Positions 18,305 through 28,144 are shown, counted from the first letter of the stretch. The stretch: DNA of 64,000 nt from Halopseudomonas nanhaiensis (GCF_020025155.1 NZ_CP073751.1:1550001-1614000), one strand, 5' to 3'. Translations and numbers: made by a program. Notes: generated by a model from the letters alone, not told the origin.

Positions 18305-18862
18305 ATGGTTGCCTGGCGCGGTGGGGTGGGCGCTGCAGTGCTTTTGGCCTGCCTCGCAGCGCATGCTGACCCGTTGGCCAATCTGCAGGCAGACCGGGCT
18401 TTCCTGCTGATGCGACACGCTCATGCGCCGGGTATTGGCGACCCGGAGCACTTTAAGCTCCGAGACTGCGATACCCAGCGCAATCTTGATGAGCAAGGCC
18501 GGAACGAGGCGCGTGCCTGGGGCCGAAAGCTTCGCAGTGTCCCACTGGCAGGGTCGATCCAGCTCTACTCGAGCCGCTGGTGTCGTGCGCTGGACACGGC
18601 AACGGGCATGGATCTGGGTCCGGTTGTGGAAGTGCCGGCGCTAGATTCGTTCTTCAGCGAGCGTGGGCGGTCGGAGCAGGCGACACACGAGCTCAAATCC
18701 TTCGTCGACGAGTTACCTGAAGGCCAACTGGCGGTGCTGGTCACCCATCAGGTGAACATCACCGCGCTGACCGGTATCGTCCCGGCTTCAGGAGAGGCGC
18801 TGCTCATCGCCTTGCCGCTGACCGACCCGCCGGACATCCTCGCTCGCATCCCGCCGCCCTGA
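18305..18862 (+). CDS. Exported histidine phosphatase family protein
   Basis: A 185-residue protein with a signal peptide (likely cut after AAHA, about residue 21). The phosphohistidine motif MRHAHAPG follows near residue 36, then YSSRWCRALDTA and the second catalytic histidine in VTHQVNITALTG. This arrangement matches periplasmic branch-1 histidine phosphatases. GGAG precedes ATG 18305. It converges on fpr with three bases between stops. Substrate unknown. Confidence 0.85.
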   Translation: MVAWRGGVGAAVLLACLAAHADPLANLQADRAFLLMRHAHAPGIGDPEHFKLRDCDTQRNLDEQGRNEARAWGRKLRSVPLAGSIQLYSSRWCRALDTATGMDLGPVVEVPALDSFFSERGRSEQATHELKSFVDELPEGQLAVLVTHQVNITALTGIVPASGEALLIALPLTDPPDILARIPPP

Positions 18863-18865
18863 GCC

Positions 18866-19639
18866 TTATTTTTCGACGAACGCCCGCTCGATCACGTAGT
18901 GCCCCTGGTCACCGTGTCGGGCTTCCTTGAACCCCTGAGCATCGAGGATCGCGCACGTATCCTTGAGCATGCTCGGGCTGCCGCAGAGCATGAAACGGTC
19001 ATGTTCGAGGTCCAGCGGCGGCAGACCGATGTCCTGATAAAGCTTGCCGCTGTTCATCAGGTCCGTCAGGCGCCCCTGATTGCGAAATGGCTCGCGGGTG
19101 ACGGTAGGGTAGTAAATCAACTTCTCGCGCACCTGATCACCAAAAAACTCATGGTTGGGCAGCTCTTCGGTGATCAACTTTTCATAGGCCAGTTCACGCA
19201 CGTATCGACATCCGTGGGTGAGGATGACCTTGTCGTACTGCTCGTACGTCTCCGGGTCCTGGATGATACTGATAAACGGGGCTAGCCCGGTGCCCGTGCT
19301 CAGCAGGTACAGATTGCGGCCGGGCAGCAAATGGTCGAGTACCAAGGTACCGGTGGGCTTGCGACTCAGCATGATCTGATCGCCGGGCTGGATGTTCTGG
19401 AGGCGCGAGGTGAGTGGGCCGTCGGGCACCTTGATGCTGAAAAACTCCAGCGTATCCTCGTAGTTCGGACTGGCGATACTGTACGCCCGCATCAACGGTC
19501 GGCCTTCGACCTCCAGGCCAATCATGATGAAGTGACCGTTCTTGAAACGGAAAGCAGGGTCGCGCGTCGTGGTAAAGCTGAACAGCGTATCCGTCCAATG
19601 ATGGACGCTCAGGACGCGCTCGTTGTTGAATCCGGACAT
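18866..19639 (-). CDS. fpr: Ferredoxin--NADP reductase
   Basis: A 257-residue flavoprotein passing electrons between NADPH and ferredoxin or flavodoxin. The FAD motif RAYSIASPN is near residue 50, GTGLAPFISII near residue 116 begins the NADP-binding domain, and MLCGSPSMLKD follows. The C-terminal end AFVEK is the form seen in the subclass A Fpr of Pseudomonas and Azotobacter. It is divergent from a LysR gene matching FinR, which in P. putida activates fpr under oxidative stress. Confidence 0.95.
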   Translation of the reverse strand: MSGFNNERVLSVHHWTDTLFSFTTTRDPAFRFKNGHFIMIGLEVEGRPLMRAYSIASPNYEDTLEFFSIKVPDGPLTSRLQNIQPGDQIMLSRKPTGTLVLDHLLPGRNLYLLSTGTGLAPFISIIQDPETYEQYDKVILTHGCRYVRELAYEKLITEELPNHEFFGDQVREKLIYYPTVTREPFRNQGRLTDLMNSGKLYQDIGLPPLDLEHDRFMLCGSPSMLKDTCAILDAQGFKEARHGDQGHYVIERAFVEK

Positions 19640-19691
19640 TGCAGGCTCTCATGCTCGTTTGCGATGGCGACAAGTCTAAGCTTTGGTAACA

Positions 19692-19739
19692 TATCGGTTA
19701 AGCGAGTTATTTTCATAACCGTTAACGGAAAAACCGATA
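19692..19739. promoter_or_regulatory. Nested inverted repeats in the fpr/finR intergenic region
   Basis: Three dyads overlap in this 48-base stretch: TATCGGTT (19692-19699) with AACCGATA (19732-19739); CGGTTA (19695-19700) with TAACCG (19716-19721); and the perfect palindrome CCGTTAACGG (19719-19728). LysR-type regulators bind such dyads in divergent promoters, so this is the likely FinR operator. The outer arm ends directly at the finR start codon. Confidence 0.6.
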
Positions 19740-20636
19740 ATGAAATTCACCCTCCGGCAACTTGATGTTTTTCTGGCCACCGCCTATCACGAGAATCTCA
19801 CGCGCGCTGCCGAAAGTCTGGCCATGTCTCAGTCTGCAGCGAGCAGTGCGCTGCGCGATCTGGAACGACAGTTCGACGTACAGCTGTTCGACCGGGTCGG
19901 CAAGCGTCTGCAGCTCAACGAGTTGGGACAGACCATTCGGCCGCGGGCCCAGAGTCTCGTTGATCAGGCGCGCAGCCTGGAAACCGCGCTGGCGCAACAT
20001 GAGGATGTGGGTCACCTGAAGGTGGGCGCTACGCTCAGTATCGGCAACTATCTGGCGGTGGAGATCATGGCTCGGTATATGGTCGACCAGCCCGGTTCCC
20101 GCGTTGAACTCGAGGTGGCCAATACCGCGACCATTGCCAGGAAGGTGGCGAACTTCGAGCTGGACATCGGCTTGATCGAGGGCGAGGTGCATCATCCGGA
20201 GCTCAACATGCAGCACTGGCGTGATGATGAGCTAGTGGTTTTCTGCGCGCCGGATCATCCCTGGGCCGGAAAACCGTGGCTGACGGACGCCGAGCTGCTC
20301 GATGCAGACTGGATTGTCCGCGAGCCGGGATCCGGGACACGACAGCATTTCGAATGGGCCATGCACGGCCTGTTGCCGGAGCTCACCATCAAGCTGGAGC
20401 TGCAGCATACCGAGGCGATCAAGCGAGCGGTGGAGGCGGGACTGGGGATCGGTTGTCTGTCGGCGATCACGCTTGGCGATGCGTTTCGCCGAGGCAGCCT
20501 GGTGCCCCTGCCTGTGCCGCACCGGGACTTCCATCGCGCGTTCTATTTCGTCCTGCAGAAGAGCAAGTTTCGTAGCGCCGGGATTGAACGCTGGATCGAG
20601 CTCTGTCGTGAAGTGATGCCGGTGGCGGGAGAATAA
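19740..20636 (+). CDS. finR: LysR family transcriptional regulator FinR
   Basis: A 298-residue LysR-type regulator. The N-terminal winged helix-turn-helix covers residues 1-60 (FTLRQLDVFLATAYHENLTR, then SQSAASSALRDLERQFDVQLFDR). A periplasmic-binding-like effector domain follows at about 90-295. The assignment to FinR rests on divergence from fpr, as in P. putida and P. aeruginosa. It is followed directly by a strong hairpin. A different LysR in the same position is possible but less likely. Confidence 0.82.
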   Translation: MKFTLRQLDVFLATAYHENLTRAAESLAMSQSAASSALRDLERQFDVQLFDRVGKRLQLNELGQTIRPRAQSLVDQARSLETALAQHEDVGHLKVGATLSIGNYLAVEIMARYMVDQPGSRVELEVANTATIARKVANFELDIGLIEGEVHHPELNMQHWRDDELVVFCAPDHPWAGKPWLTDAELLDADWIVREPGSGTRQHFEWAMHGLLPELTIKLELQHTEAIKRAVEAGLGIGCLSAITLGDAFRRGSLVPLPVPHRDFHRAFYFVLQKSKFRSAGIERWIELCREVMPVAGE

Positions 20637-20660
20637 GGTGCCTGCCGGGGCAGGCACCTT
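20635..20660. terminator. Bidirectional hairpin terminator between finR and the glycine-zipper gene
   Basis: AAGGTGCCTGCC and its exact complement GGCAGGCACCTT form a 12-base stem around two bases, starting in the finR stop codon. It serves both convergent genes. T-runs are minimal. Confidence 0.75.
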
Positions 20661-20666
20661 GCAGGC

Positions 20667-21203
20667 TTACTGAAGATTCAGTGCCAGCTGGCCATTCTGA
20701 AGGGGGATGCGCTCGCCTGGATGACTGTCCATGCGAACGGTGCCAGTTTCTTCGCCGATGCGATAATCCACCTGGTACCCAACGATCTTGTCGTTGATGT
20801 CGTAGACGGTTTCGCAGCGCTGTTCCGTAGTGGTGTAGGTGCTGTTGGCCTGGAGTTGCTCCTGGGCCTTGTTGCCTGCGTAACCACCCGCAGCAGCACC
20901 AGCCACGGTGGCAACCTTCTTGCCGTTACCGCCGCCGACCTGATTGCCCAGTACGCCACCAATCACTGCTCCTGCGACGGTGCCGATCACCTGGTGCTGG
21001 TCCTTGACCGGCTTCTGACGCGTGACGGTGACGTCACGGCAGACCTGGCGTGGGGTTTTTTCCTGTTCCTTGATCTCCGCGACCCTGGTGACGTCAGCAT
21101 GGGTCGGGGTCTTGTTTGCCATCGCGCTGTAGCCGGCAATGGCGCCGCCGGCTGTGGCGACGACAGCGCCGAGCACGATACCTGACAGCATTGACTTGTT
21201 CAT
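20667..21203 (-). CDS. Glycine zipper 2TM domain-containing protein
   Basis: A 178-residue envelope protein. Residues about 6-28 form a hydrophobic signal or anchor, with no lipobox cysteine. The glycine-zipper segment VIGTVAGAVIGGVLGNQVGG, followed by VAGAAAGGYAGNKAQE at about residues 75-112, is the Rick_17kDa_Anti / glycine zipper 2TM pattern. Cysteines in RQVCRDV and EQRCETV flank it. ATG 21203 follows CGGAG; longer in-frame starts exist upstream but lack coding character. Function unknown; relatives are outer-membrane or envelope-stress proteins. Confidence 0.82.
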   Translation of the reverse strand: MNKSMLSGIVLGAVVATAGGAIAGYSAMANKTPTHADVTRVAEIKEQEKTPRQVCRDVTVTRQKPVKDQHQVIGTVAGAVIGGVLGNQVGGGNGKKVATVAGAAAGGYAGNKAQEQLQANSTYTTTEQRCETVYDINDKIVGYQVDYRIGEETGTVRMDSHPGERIPLQNGQLALNLQ

Positions 21204-21327
21204 CGTGTTGCTCCGATAGGTTGATGCCTGACGGGATTCAATTCCCGCCGCGCCGAGTTTGCCACGCGGACGCGTCCCCCGTCTCGCTTGACGAACGTTA
21301 TGTGAACTCTGTCGCAGTAAACGGAGC

Positions 21328-23844
21328 TCAGCTTTTCCGAAGCAGCTCGACGAAATCCGCTTCGCTGAGCGGTGCGCTGAACAGATAGCCCTGGTAACAG
21401 TGGCAGGCGACACCACGCAGGAAGCTCAATTGCTCTTCGGTTTCCACCCCTTCGGCAATCATGTCCAGTTTCAGGCTACGGGCGATGGCGACGATTGCCC
21501 GGATGATTTCCGCGTCATTGCCGTTGCTGGCACAATCCCGCACGAACGACTGGTCGATTTTCAGCAGGTCGAGCGGGAGCCGCTTGAGATAGGACAGAGA
21601 CGAGTAGCCGGTGCCGAAGTCATCGATGGCGAAACTGACGCCCAGCCGACGGAGCTCCTGCATCTTTTCCACGGTGTCGCTGATGTTCTCGATGACCACG
21701 CTTTCGGTGATTTCCAGCTTGATGCATCCGGCCGGCAGGGCGTGCGAGCCGATGCTCTCGCGCACCAGATCGACGAATCCGGTCTGGCGGAACTGGCGTG
21801 GGCTGATGTTGACGCTCAGACTGAAATGATCGAAGCCGACCAGCCCGGCTTCGCCTAGCCGTGAGAAAAAACGGCAGGCCTCTGCCAACACCCAGCGACC
21901 GGTCTCGATGATCATGCCGCTTTCTTCCAGAACCTTGATGAAGCTGCCGGGCCCGATCAGGCCCTGCTCGGGATGGTCCCAGCGCAGCAGCGCTTCGGCC
22001 CCTATGATCCGACGCGACAGGCTGTCGAACTGCGGCTGGTAGTGCACCTTGAACTCGCTGCGTGCCAGAGCGCGACGCAATTCGTTTTCGATGACCAGCC
22101 GGTTGCTGGCCGTGACCTGCATGGACTGTTCGAAGAAGGCCACCCCGTTGCGCCCGCTTTCCTTGACCCGATAGAGCGCGATATCCGCTCGCTTGAGCAG
22201 GTCATCGGGGCTCTCGCCGTGATCGGGTATCAGCGCCACGCCGATACTGGTGCTCAACTGAAGGCTATGGCCCTCAATGAGCATGGGTTCGGACAGTACC
22301 GACCGCAGCTTTTCTGCCGTGGTCTGGACGCCCTCGACAAAGGCATCATCGTTTGCCTCGAGCCCGCTCAGCAGGACCACGAATTCGTCGCCGCCGAGGC
22401 GTGCGACTGTGTCCTCGCGACGCACGTGCTCTGCCAGCCGTCTGGTGACCTCCTGCAGTACCGCGTCGCCGCAGGAGTGACCCAGCGAGTCATTGATGTG
22501 CTTGAAATGGTCGAGATCGAAAAACAGCAACGCCCCTTTGAGCTGATGCCGGTCGTACAGCGCAATATGCTGTTCCAGCCGGTCCTTCAGCAGCGCGCGG
22601 TTGGGCAGATCGGTGAGGGCATCGTGATAGGCGAGGTGCTTCACCCGCGCCTCGATCGCCTTGCGTTCGGTTACATCACGAAAGCCGAACAGAACGCAGC
22701 GCTGCCGGTTGATCGTCAGAAGGGAGCTGGACACCTCGCATACGTGAACCTTGCGCTCGGCATCGCACAGCTCCATGAGTTCGTTGCTCAGCGATTCTCC
22801 GGTGGCCAGCACGCCGTGAATTCGTTCGGCCAGAGCCGTCTTCGGCCATAGCGCGATCTCGCCCAGCGTGCGTCCGATGATCTGCTCGGGTTGGTAGCCG
22901 AACACGTCGGCGAAGCTTCGATTGATCTCGATGAAAACATGGGTCCGGGTATTGAGCAGCGCGTAGGGGTCGGGCGAGCCCTGAAACAGTGAGGCGAACT
23001 TGTTTTCGCTGTCGATCAATGCCTGCTCGCTGCGCCGACGCTCGGTGATGTCCACCAGCGTACCGACCATGCCCAGGGGTTTGCCGCTGGCGCTGCGATT
23101 GAGCGTGGCCATGGCTTCCAGCCAGCGAGGCTCGCCGGTGCGCCGCTGCAGGCGGTAGGTCAGGCGATAGCGCTGTTGCCCGCCGCGGCAGATGGCGACG
23201 AAGGCCTTGCGCATGGCCTTGCGGTCGCTTGGAGCGGTGTCCGCCATGAAGGTGCCAAGCGCGCCTTCCCAATCCGCTCCGCTGAAGCCGTGCAGTCTGG
23301 CCGCACGGGCTGAGGCGTGCAGTTTTCCGTCCGAGAGATCGAGCTCCCAGATGCCCATCTGGGACGCGTCCAGCGCCAGGCGCAGACGCTCCTGACTCTG
23401 CTCGAGCGCCGTGTCGGATTGAGACAGAGGCGGCAGGCCGGGGCCGACCACGCTGCCGGCATGCCCCCGGATGGTATACAGCCGAGCGTCGATGCCGCCC
23501 ACTTCAAGATACTCGACTGACACCAGCGCGGGTTTGATGGTGCCGTCCCGGCTACGCAGCAGCATCTCCAGCGGCTCTTGAGTAGCGTTCTCCACGTTGG
23601 CTGCGTGCAGGCGCCGACGCTGCTGCCGATCGCTCCACATCGGGAAGTCGCGCTCCGGCTGGCCAATGATCGACTCCGGACGCCAACCCAAACGCAGGTG
23701 AAAGGCGCGGTTCAGGTCAATGATGCGGCCGCTGTTGTGATCGACCAGCATGCAGGCCATGGGCAGCCGGTGAAAAAGCAGCCGAAATGCCTCGTCCTGA
23801 TAAAACGCATTATCGGCCATGAATGCGCCCGGCGTGTGGACCAT
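21328..23844 (-). CDS. PAS-PAS-PAS-GGDEF-EAL c-di-GMP signalling protein
   Basis: An 838-residue cytoplasmic protein without membrane segments. Three PAS domains lie at about 12-130, 145-270 (with a PAC ending in DITERRRSE) and 285-395. A GGDEF domain follows at about 405-565 with intact RLGGDEF and an inhibitory RxxD site (RRED) five residues before it, then an EAL domain at about 585-830 with AEALLRW and IDDFGTGYSS. Both synthase and phosphodiesterase motifs look usable, so it may do either depending on signal. AGGACGG precedes ATG 23844. Confidence 0.92.
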   Translation of the reverse strand: MVHTPGAFMADNAFYQDEAFRLLFHRLPMACMLVDHNSGRIIDLNRAFHLRLGWRPESIIGQPERDFPMWSDRQQRRRLHAANVENATQEPLEMLLRSRDGTIKPALVSVEYLEVGGIDARLYTIRGHAGSVVGPGLPPLSQSDTALEQSQERLRLALDASQMGIWELDLSDGKLHASARAARLHGFSGADWEGALGTFMADTAPSDRKAMRKAFVAICRGGQQRYRLTYRLQRRTGEPRWLEAMATLNRSASGKPLGMVGTLVDITERRRSEQALIDSENKFASLFQGSPDPYALLNTRTHVFIEINRSFADVFGYQPEQIIGRTLGEIALWPKTALAERIHGVLATGESLSNELMELCDAERKVHVCEVSSSLLTINRQRCVLFGFRDVTERKAIEARVKHLAYHDALTDLPNRALLKDRLEQHIALYDRHQLKGALLFFDLDHFKHINDSLGHSCGDAVLQEVTRRLAEHVRREDTVARLGGDEFVVLLSGLEANDDAFVEGVQTTAEKLRSVLSEPMLIEGHSLQLSTSIGVALIPDHGESPDDLLKRADIALYRVKESGRNGVAFFEQSMQVTASNRLVIENELRRALARSEFKVHYQPQFDSLSRRIIGAEALLRWDHPEQGLIGPGSFIKVLEESGMIIETGRWVLAEACRFFSRLGEAGLVGFDHFSLSVNISPRQFRQTGFVDLVRESIGSHALPAGCIKLEITESVVIENISDTVEKMQELRRLGVSFAIDDFGTGYSSLSYLKRLPLDLLKIDQSFVRDCASNGNDAEIIRAIVAIARSLKLDMIAEGVETEEQLSFLRGVACHCYQGYLFSAPLSEADFVELLRKS

Positions 23845-23905
23845 AGACCGTCCTCTAATTCAGCTGTCCCGCAGTTCAACATAGTCGGCGGGGTTTGAAG
23901 CGACA

Positions 23906-23920
23906 AGGCGCACCGCGCCT
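23906..23920 (-). terminator. Short hairpin downstream of the LysR gene
   Basis: AGGCGC-ACC-GCGCCT is a perfect 6-base stem between the LysR stop codon and the PAS-GGDEF-EAL start. Without a T-run it is only a weak terminator candidate. Confidence 0.3.
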
Positions 23921-23929
23921 GAGTACGCG

Positions 23930-24799
23930 TCAGCCGTCGGTTTGCAGCATCTCCACCATCGCACGGCCCGCATTGGACAGGGTGCGACCGCTGTGCCAGA
24001 TACAACCGAGTTGACGACTGATGTCACCGTTGGCGACGGTAAGTGGCGTGACCTGTTCATCCACCATGGTGCGGGGCAGTACGCTCCAGGCCAGGCCGAT
24101 CGAGACCATCATCTTGATGGTTTCCAGATAGTTGGTGGTCATGCTGATCTGCGGAACCACCTCCTCACGCTGGAACAGCCGGCTGACGACGCGGTGGGTG
24201 AAGGTACTAGGCCCGGGAAATACGGCGGGAAATCGCCCCAGTTCGCTCAACGTCACCGAACCGTAGTCGGCCAGGGGGTGCTCGGGGGATACGACAAAGT
24301 CGAGAGGATCGTCCCAGATGTGTCTGGCCACGATGGGCTCGTCCAGCGTGGGAGCCAAGGTGATCACCGCCAGCTCGATTTCTCCATGCAGGACCTGATC
24401 GTAGGCGACCTCCGAATCCAGAAAACGTATGTCCAGCGCCACGTCGGGATACCGGGACGTGAATTGTCTGAGCACTGGCGGGAGACGATGCAGCCCGATG
24501 TGGTGGCTGGTGCCGAGCACCAGCCGGCCTTCAACCTTGCTCGACAGATTGCTCAGCGCCCGACGGGTATCCTCGAGTGTCTGCAGAACCTGGCCCGCGC
24601 GGGGCAGCAACGCTCGTCCGGCTTCGGTGAGCGAGATGTGCCGGCCGATGCGATCGAACAGTCGCGCGCCGAGTTGGTGCTCAAGCGTGGCGATCCGCTT
24701 GCTCACCGCCGGTTGGGTCAGGTGCAGCATGTCCGCGGCCTGGGAGAACGAGCCGGACTTGGCGACAGCGAGGAACGCGGTAAGGTTGGCGGTATCCAT
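23930..24799 (-). CDS. LysR family transcriptional regulator divergent from leuC
   Basis: A 289-residue LysR-type regulator. The helix-turn-helix lies at residues 1-60 (TANLTAFLAVAKSGSFSQAA, TQPAVSKRI), the effector domain at about 88-285. It is transcribed away from leuC, as the LysR gene is in P. aeruginosa, which makes control of leuCDB plausible but not shown. GAGGAATTT lies before ATG 24799; a longer in-frame extension upstream lacks support. A palindrome with T-N11-A geometry overlaps its own translation start region. Confidence 0.88.
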   Translation of the reverse strand: MDTANLTAFLAVAKSGSFSQAADMLHLTQPAVSKRIATLEHQLGARLFDRIGRHISLTEAGRALLPRAGQVLQTLEDTRRALSNLSSKVEGRLVLGTSHHIGLHRLPPVLRQFTSRYPDVALDIRFLDSEVAYDQVLHGEIELAVITLAPTLDEPIVARHIWDDPLDFVVSPEHPLADYGSVTLSELGRFPAVFPGPSTFTHRVVSRLFQREEVVPQISMTTNYLETIKMMVSIGLAWSVLPRTMVDEQVTPLTVANGDISRQLGCIWHSGRTLSNAGRAMVEMLQTDG

Positions 24800-24801
24800 A
24801 A

Positions 24802-24816
24802 ATTCCTCTAAGGAAT
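24802..24816. promoter_or_regulatory. LysR-type T-N11-A operator candidate
   Basis: ATTCCT-CTA-AGGAAT is a perfect 15-base palindrome of the T-N11-A form bound by LysR regulators, three bases upstream of the LysR start codon. A second looser dyad, GAATAA (24826-24831) with TTATTC (24844-24849), lies farther toward leuC. Together they suggest autoregulation and divergent control. Confidence 0.5.
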
Positions 24817-24929
24817 ACTTTCCATGAATAATATGAATTTGTTTTATTCGATACCAGCTCTTACCATCGCTTCCTGATGATTCAGGGCCAATTCGAGCCT
24901 TGAACGAGCAGCCTGATCTGGAGCGCCAC

Positions 24930-26363
24930 ATGTCCGCCAAAACACTTTACGACAAGCTTTGGGATAGCCATCTGGTGAAGCAGCGCGACGATGGGTCGGC
25001 ACTGCTCTACATCGATCGGCATCTCTTGCATGAAGTGACCTCGCCACAGGCTTTCGAGGGCCTGCGCCTCGCTGGCCGCAAGCCATGGCGAATCGACGCC
25101 AACCTGGCGACGCCAGATCACAACGTGCCGACCACCAACCGCGCGGCGGGTGTATCCGGTATCGATGATCTGGTTTCCAAGCTGCAGGTCACCACACTCG
25201 ATGACAATTGCCGCGACTTCGGCATTCTCGAATTCCAGATGACCGACCGCCGCCAGGGCATCGTCCATGTGGTCGGGCCGGAGCAGGGCGCGACGCTGCC
25301 GGGAATGACCATCGTCTGCGGCGATTCGCACACAGCCACGCACGGTGCCTTTGCTGCGTTGGCGCATGGCATCGGCACCTCCGAGGTCGAGCATGTGCTG
25401 GCTACGCAGTGCCTGGTCGCCAAGAAAATGAAGAACATGCTGGTCAAGGTCGACGGCAAGCTCGGCTTCGGCGTGACCGCCAAGGACGTCGTGCTGGCGG
25501 TCATCGGAAAGATCGGAACGGCTGGCGGCAACGGGCATGCGATCGAGTTCGCCGGCTCGGCGATCCGTGACCTGTCGATGGAAGGCCGTATGACCATCTG
25601 CAACATGGCCATCGAGGCCGGGGCGCGCGTCGGTCTGGTGGCCTGTGATAGCAAGACCGTCGAGTACGTCAAGGGTCGCCCGTATTCGCCTGTCGGTGAG
25701 GACTGGGAGCGCGCGGTTGACGTATGGAAGGGGCTGGTCTCCGATGCCGATGCGCACTTCGATACTGTGGTCGAGCTCGCCGCCGAAGACATCAAGCCGC
25801 AAGTGTCCTGGGGTACGTCCCCGGAAATGGTCGTGGCTGTTGACGCCGCCGTGCCGAATCCTGTCGATGAAGCCGACGCGGTAAAGCGTAACGGTTACGA
25901 ACGGGCGCTGAAGTACATGGGGCTCGAGGCCAATCAGCCGATCACATCAATCAGGCTTGATCGTGTGTTCATCGGCTCCTGTACCAACTCGCGCATCGAA
26001 GATCTGCGTGCTGCAGCGGCGGTGGCCAAGGGTCGGCACGTTGCCCCCTCGGTCAAGCAGGCGATGGTTGTACCCGGTTCGGGTCTGGTGAAGGAGCAGG
26101 CTGAGCGAGAGGGCCTGGATATCATCTTCAAGGCGGCCGGCTTCGAGTGGCGCGATCCGGGCTGTTCGATGTGCCTGGCGATGAACCCCGATCGGCTGCA
26201 GGCAGGCGAACACTGCGCCTCCACCTCCAACCGGAACTTTGAAGGCCGCCAGGGCAACGGCGGACGTACGCACCTGGTCAGTCCGGCCATGGCGGCCGCC
26301 GCGGCGATCGCCGGCCACTTCGTCGATGTTCGTGAGATGCTCAAAGAGGAGGCGCACGCATGA
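24930..26363 (+). CDS. leuC: 3-isopropylmalate dehydratase large subunit
   Basis: A 477-residue aconitase-family subunit. With LeuD it interconverts 2- and 3-isopropylmalate in leucine synthesis. The [4Fe-4S] cysteines are at about 351 (GSCTNSR), 412 and 415 (PGCSMC), matching the E. coli positions. [20 protein letters not shown] is present but split by normal family spacing. ATG 24930 follows GGAG and gives the usual [11 protein letters not shown] start; an in-frame TTG at 24900 is not needed. It overlaps leuD by four bases (ATGA). Confidence 0.98.
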   Translation: MSAKTLYDKLWDSHLVKQRDDGSALLYIDRHLLHEVTSPQAFEGLRLAGRKPWRIDANLATPDHNVPTTNRAAGVSGIDDLVSKLQVTTLDDNCRDFGILEFQMTDRRQGIVHVVGPEQGATLPGMTIVCGDSHTATHGAFAALAHGIGTSEVEHVLATQCLVAKKMKNMLVKVDGKLGFGVTAKDVVLAVIGKIGTAGGNGHAIEFAGSAIRDLSMEGRMTICNMAIEAGARVGLVACDSKTVEYVKGRPYSPVGEDWERAVDVWKGLVSDADAHFDTVVELAAEDIKPQVSWGTSPEMVVAVDAAVPNPVDEADAVKRNGYERALKYMGLEANQPITSIRLDRVFIGSCTNSRIEDLRAAAAVAKGRHVAPSVKQAMVVPGSGLVKEQAEREGLDIIFKAAGFEWRDPGCSMCLAMNPDRLQAGEHCASTSNRNFEGRQGNGGRTHLVSPAMAAAAAIAGHFVDVREMLKEEAHA

Positions 26364-27007
26364 AGCCGTTTACCCAGCACACTGGACTGGTCGCGCCGCT
26401 CGATCGCGCCAATGTCGACACCGACCAGATCATTCCGAAGCAGTTTCTCAAGTCGATCAAGCGCACCGGTTTCGGTCCGAATCTGTTCGATGAGTGGCGC
26501 TATCTGGATGAAGGCTATCCGGGGCAGGACAGCTCCCAACGTCCGCTGAACCCGGATTTCGTGCTCAACCTGCCGCGCTACCAGGGGGCCAGCGTGCTCC
26601 TGGCGCGCAAGAATTTCGGCTGCGGCTCCAGCCGCGAGCATGCGCCCTGGGCGCTGGACGAGTACGGCTTTCGTGCGGTACTGGCGCCGAGCTTTGCCGA
26701 TATCTTTTACAACAACAGCTTCAAGAATGGCCTGTTACCCATTGTTTTGACTGAAGAACAGATGGATGAACTGTTTGCCCAGGCCGAGGCGCAGGAAGGC
26801 TATGGGTTAACCATCGACCTGGCCGCCCAGACCGTGACCCGGCCTGACGGGGTGCAGTACACCTTCGAGATCGATGCCTTCCGCAAGCATTGTCTGCTCA
26901 ATGGTCTGGACGATATTGGCCTGACATTGCAGGACGGCGACGCCATCGCCGCCTTCGAGTCCCGACACAAGGCCAGCCAGCCCTGGCTGTTCGGCGCAAT
27001 CAAGTAA
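26360..27007 (+). CDS. leuD: 3-isopropylmalate dehydratase small subunit
   Basis: A 215-residue swivel-domain partner of Leu[21 protein letters not shown] near residue 21 and [14 protein letters not shown] near residue 79 are the family signatures. Translational coupling with leuC through ATGA. The methyltransferase gene that lies between leuD and leuB in P. aeruginosa is absent here; leuB follows after 57 bases. Confidence 0.97.
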   Translation: MKPFTQHTGLVAPLDRANVDTDQIIPKQFLKSIKRTGFGPNLFDEWRYLDEGYPGQDSSQRPLNPDFVLNLPRYQGASVLLARKNFGCGSSREHAPWALDEYGFRAVLAPSFADIFYNNSFKNGLLPIVLTEEQMDELFAQAEAQEGYGLTIDLAAQTVTRPDGVQYTFEIDAFRKHCLLNGLDDIGLTLQDGDAIAAFESRHKASQPWLFGAIK

Positions 27008-27064
27008 CGACTGGACGCTACGGCTGCAGCGCAGCCGCGGCGCTCAAACTGGAGAATGCATAGA

Positions 27065-28144
27065 ATGACAAAGATACTTGTGCTGCCCGGTGATGGCATC
27101 GGCCCGGAAATCATGGCCGAAGCGGTCAAGGTGCTGACGATCGCCAATCACAAGTTCGATCTTGGCGTTGAACTCGAATACGACGATCTCGGTGGGGCAG
27201 CGTACGATCGTTACGGCGTTCCACTGGCTGACGAGACGCTGGCACGTGCGCGTGCCGCCGACGCAGTGCTGCTCGGCGCAGTCGGTGGCCCGAAATGGGA
27301 CACGATCGACCCCGCGCTGCGTCCCGAGCGTGGTCTGCTGAAAATTCGCTCGCAGCTGGAATTGTTCGGCAATTTGCGCCCGGCGATCCTCTATCCGCAG
27401 CTGGCCAGCGCTTCGACGCTCAAGCCTGAAGTGGTGTCGGGCCTGGACATTCTCATCGTCCGCGAATTGACCGGGGGCATCTACTTCGGCCAGCCGCGCG
27501 AGCGCCGCACCCTCGACAATGGCGAGCGGCACGCCTACGACACATTGCCGTACAGCGAAAGCGAAGTCCGCCGCATCGCCAAGGTCGGCTTTGACATGGC
27601 CATGGTGCGCAATCGCAAGCTCTGTTCGGTAGACAAGGCCAATGTACTGGCCTCGAGCCAGTTGTGGCGGGAGGTCGTTGAGGAAGTTGCAAAGGATTAC
27701 CCCGAGGTCGAGCTATCGCACATGTACGTCGACAACTGCGCCATGCAGCTTGTCCGCGCGCCGAAGCAGTTTGACGTGATCGTCACGGACAACATGTTTG
27801 GCGACATCCTGTCCGATCAGGCTTCGATGCTTACCGGATCCATTGGGATGTTGCCGTCCGCGTCGCTGGATCGGAACAACAAGGGCATGTACGAGCCTTG
27901 CCATGGCAGTGCGCCGGAAATTGCCGGCCAGGGTGTGGCCAATCCGCTGGCGACGATCCTGTCGGTATCGATGATGCTGCGCTACAGCTTCAATCAGGTG
28001 ACAGCGGCTGACGCGATTGAAAAGGCGGTCAGTCTGGTGCTCGATCAGGGTCTGCGCACGGGAGACATCCTGTCCGAAGGCTGTCGCCGTGTGGGCACCT
28101 CGCAAATGGGTGATGCCGTGGCTTCCGCTCTGGAAACCCTGTAA
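27065..28144 (+). CDS. leuB: 3-isopropylmalate dehydrogenase
   Basis: A 359-residue NAD-dependent enzyme making the precursor of 2-oxoisocaproate in leucine synthesis. [10 protein letters not shown] at the start, ELTGGIYFG near residue 140, and [19 protein letters not shown] near residue 245 are conserved. I chose ATG 27065, ten bases after GGAG; ATG 27056 sits too close to that site. Confidence 0.97.
   Translation: MTKILVLPGDGIGPEIMAEAVKVLTIANHKFDLGVELEYDDLGGAAYDRYGVPLADETLARARAADAVLLGAVGGPKWDTIDPALRPERGLLKIRSQLELFGNLRPAILYPQLASASTLKPEVVSGLDILIVRELTGGIYFGQPRERRTLDNGERHAYDTLPYSESEVRRIAKVGFDMAMVRNRKLCSVDKANVLASSQLWREVVEEVAKDYPEVELSHMYVDNCAMQLVRAPKQFDVIVTDNMFGDILSDQASMLTGSIGMLPSASLDRNNKGMYEPCHGSAPEIAGQGVANPLATILSVSMMLRYSFNQVTAADAIEKAVSLVLDQGLRTGDILSEGCRRVGTSQMGDAVASALETL

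Noticed and set aside
24833-24877. A 14-codon reading frame (starting MNLFYSIP) before leuC as a leucine leader peptide
   Set aside because: It has only two leucines that are not adjacent, no ribosome-binding site, and no terminator/antiterminator pair before leuC.
24900-24929. leuC starting at TTG 24900
   Set aside because: ATG 24930 has GGAG in place and gives the conserved family N-terminus.
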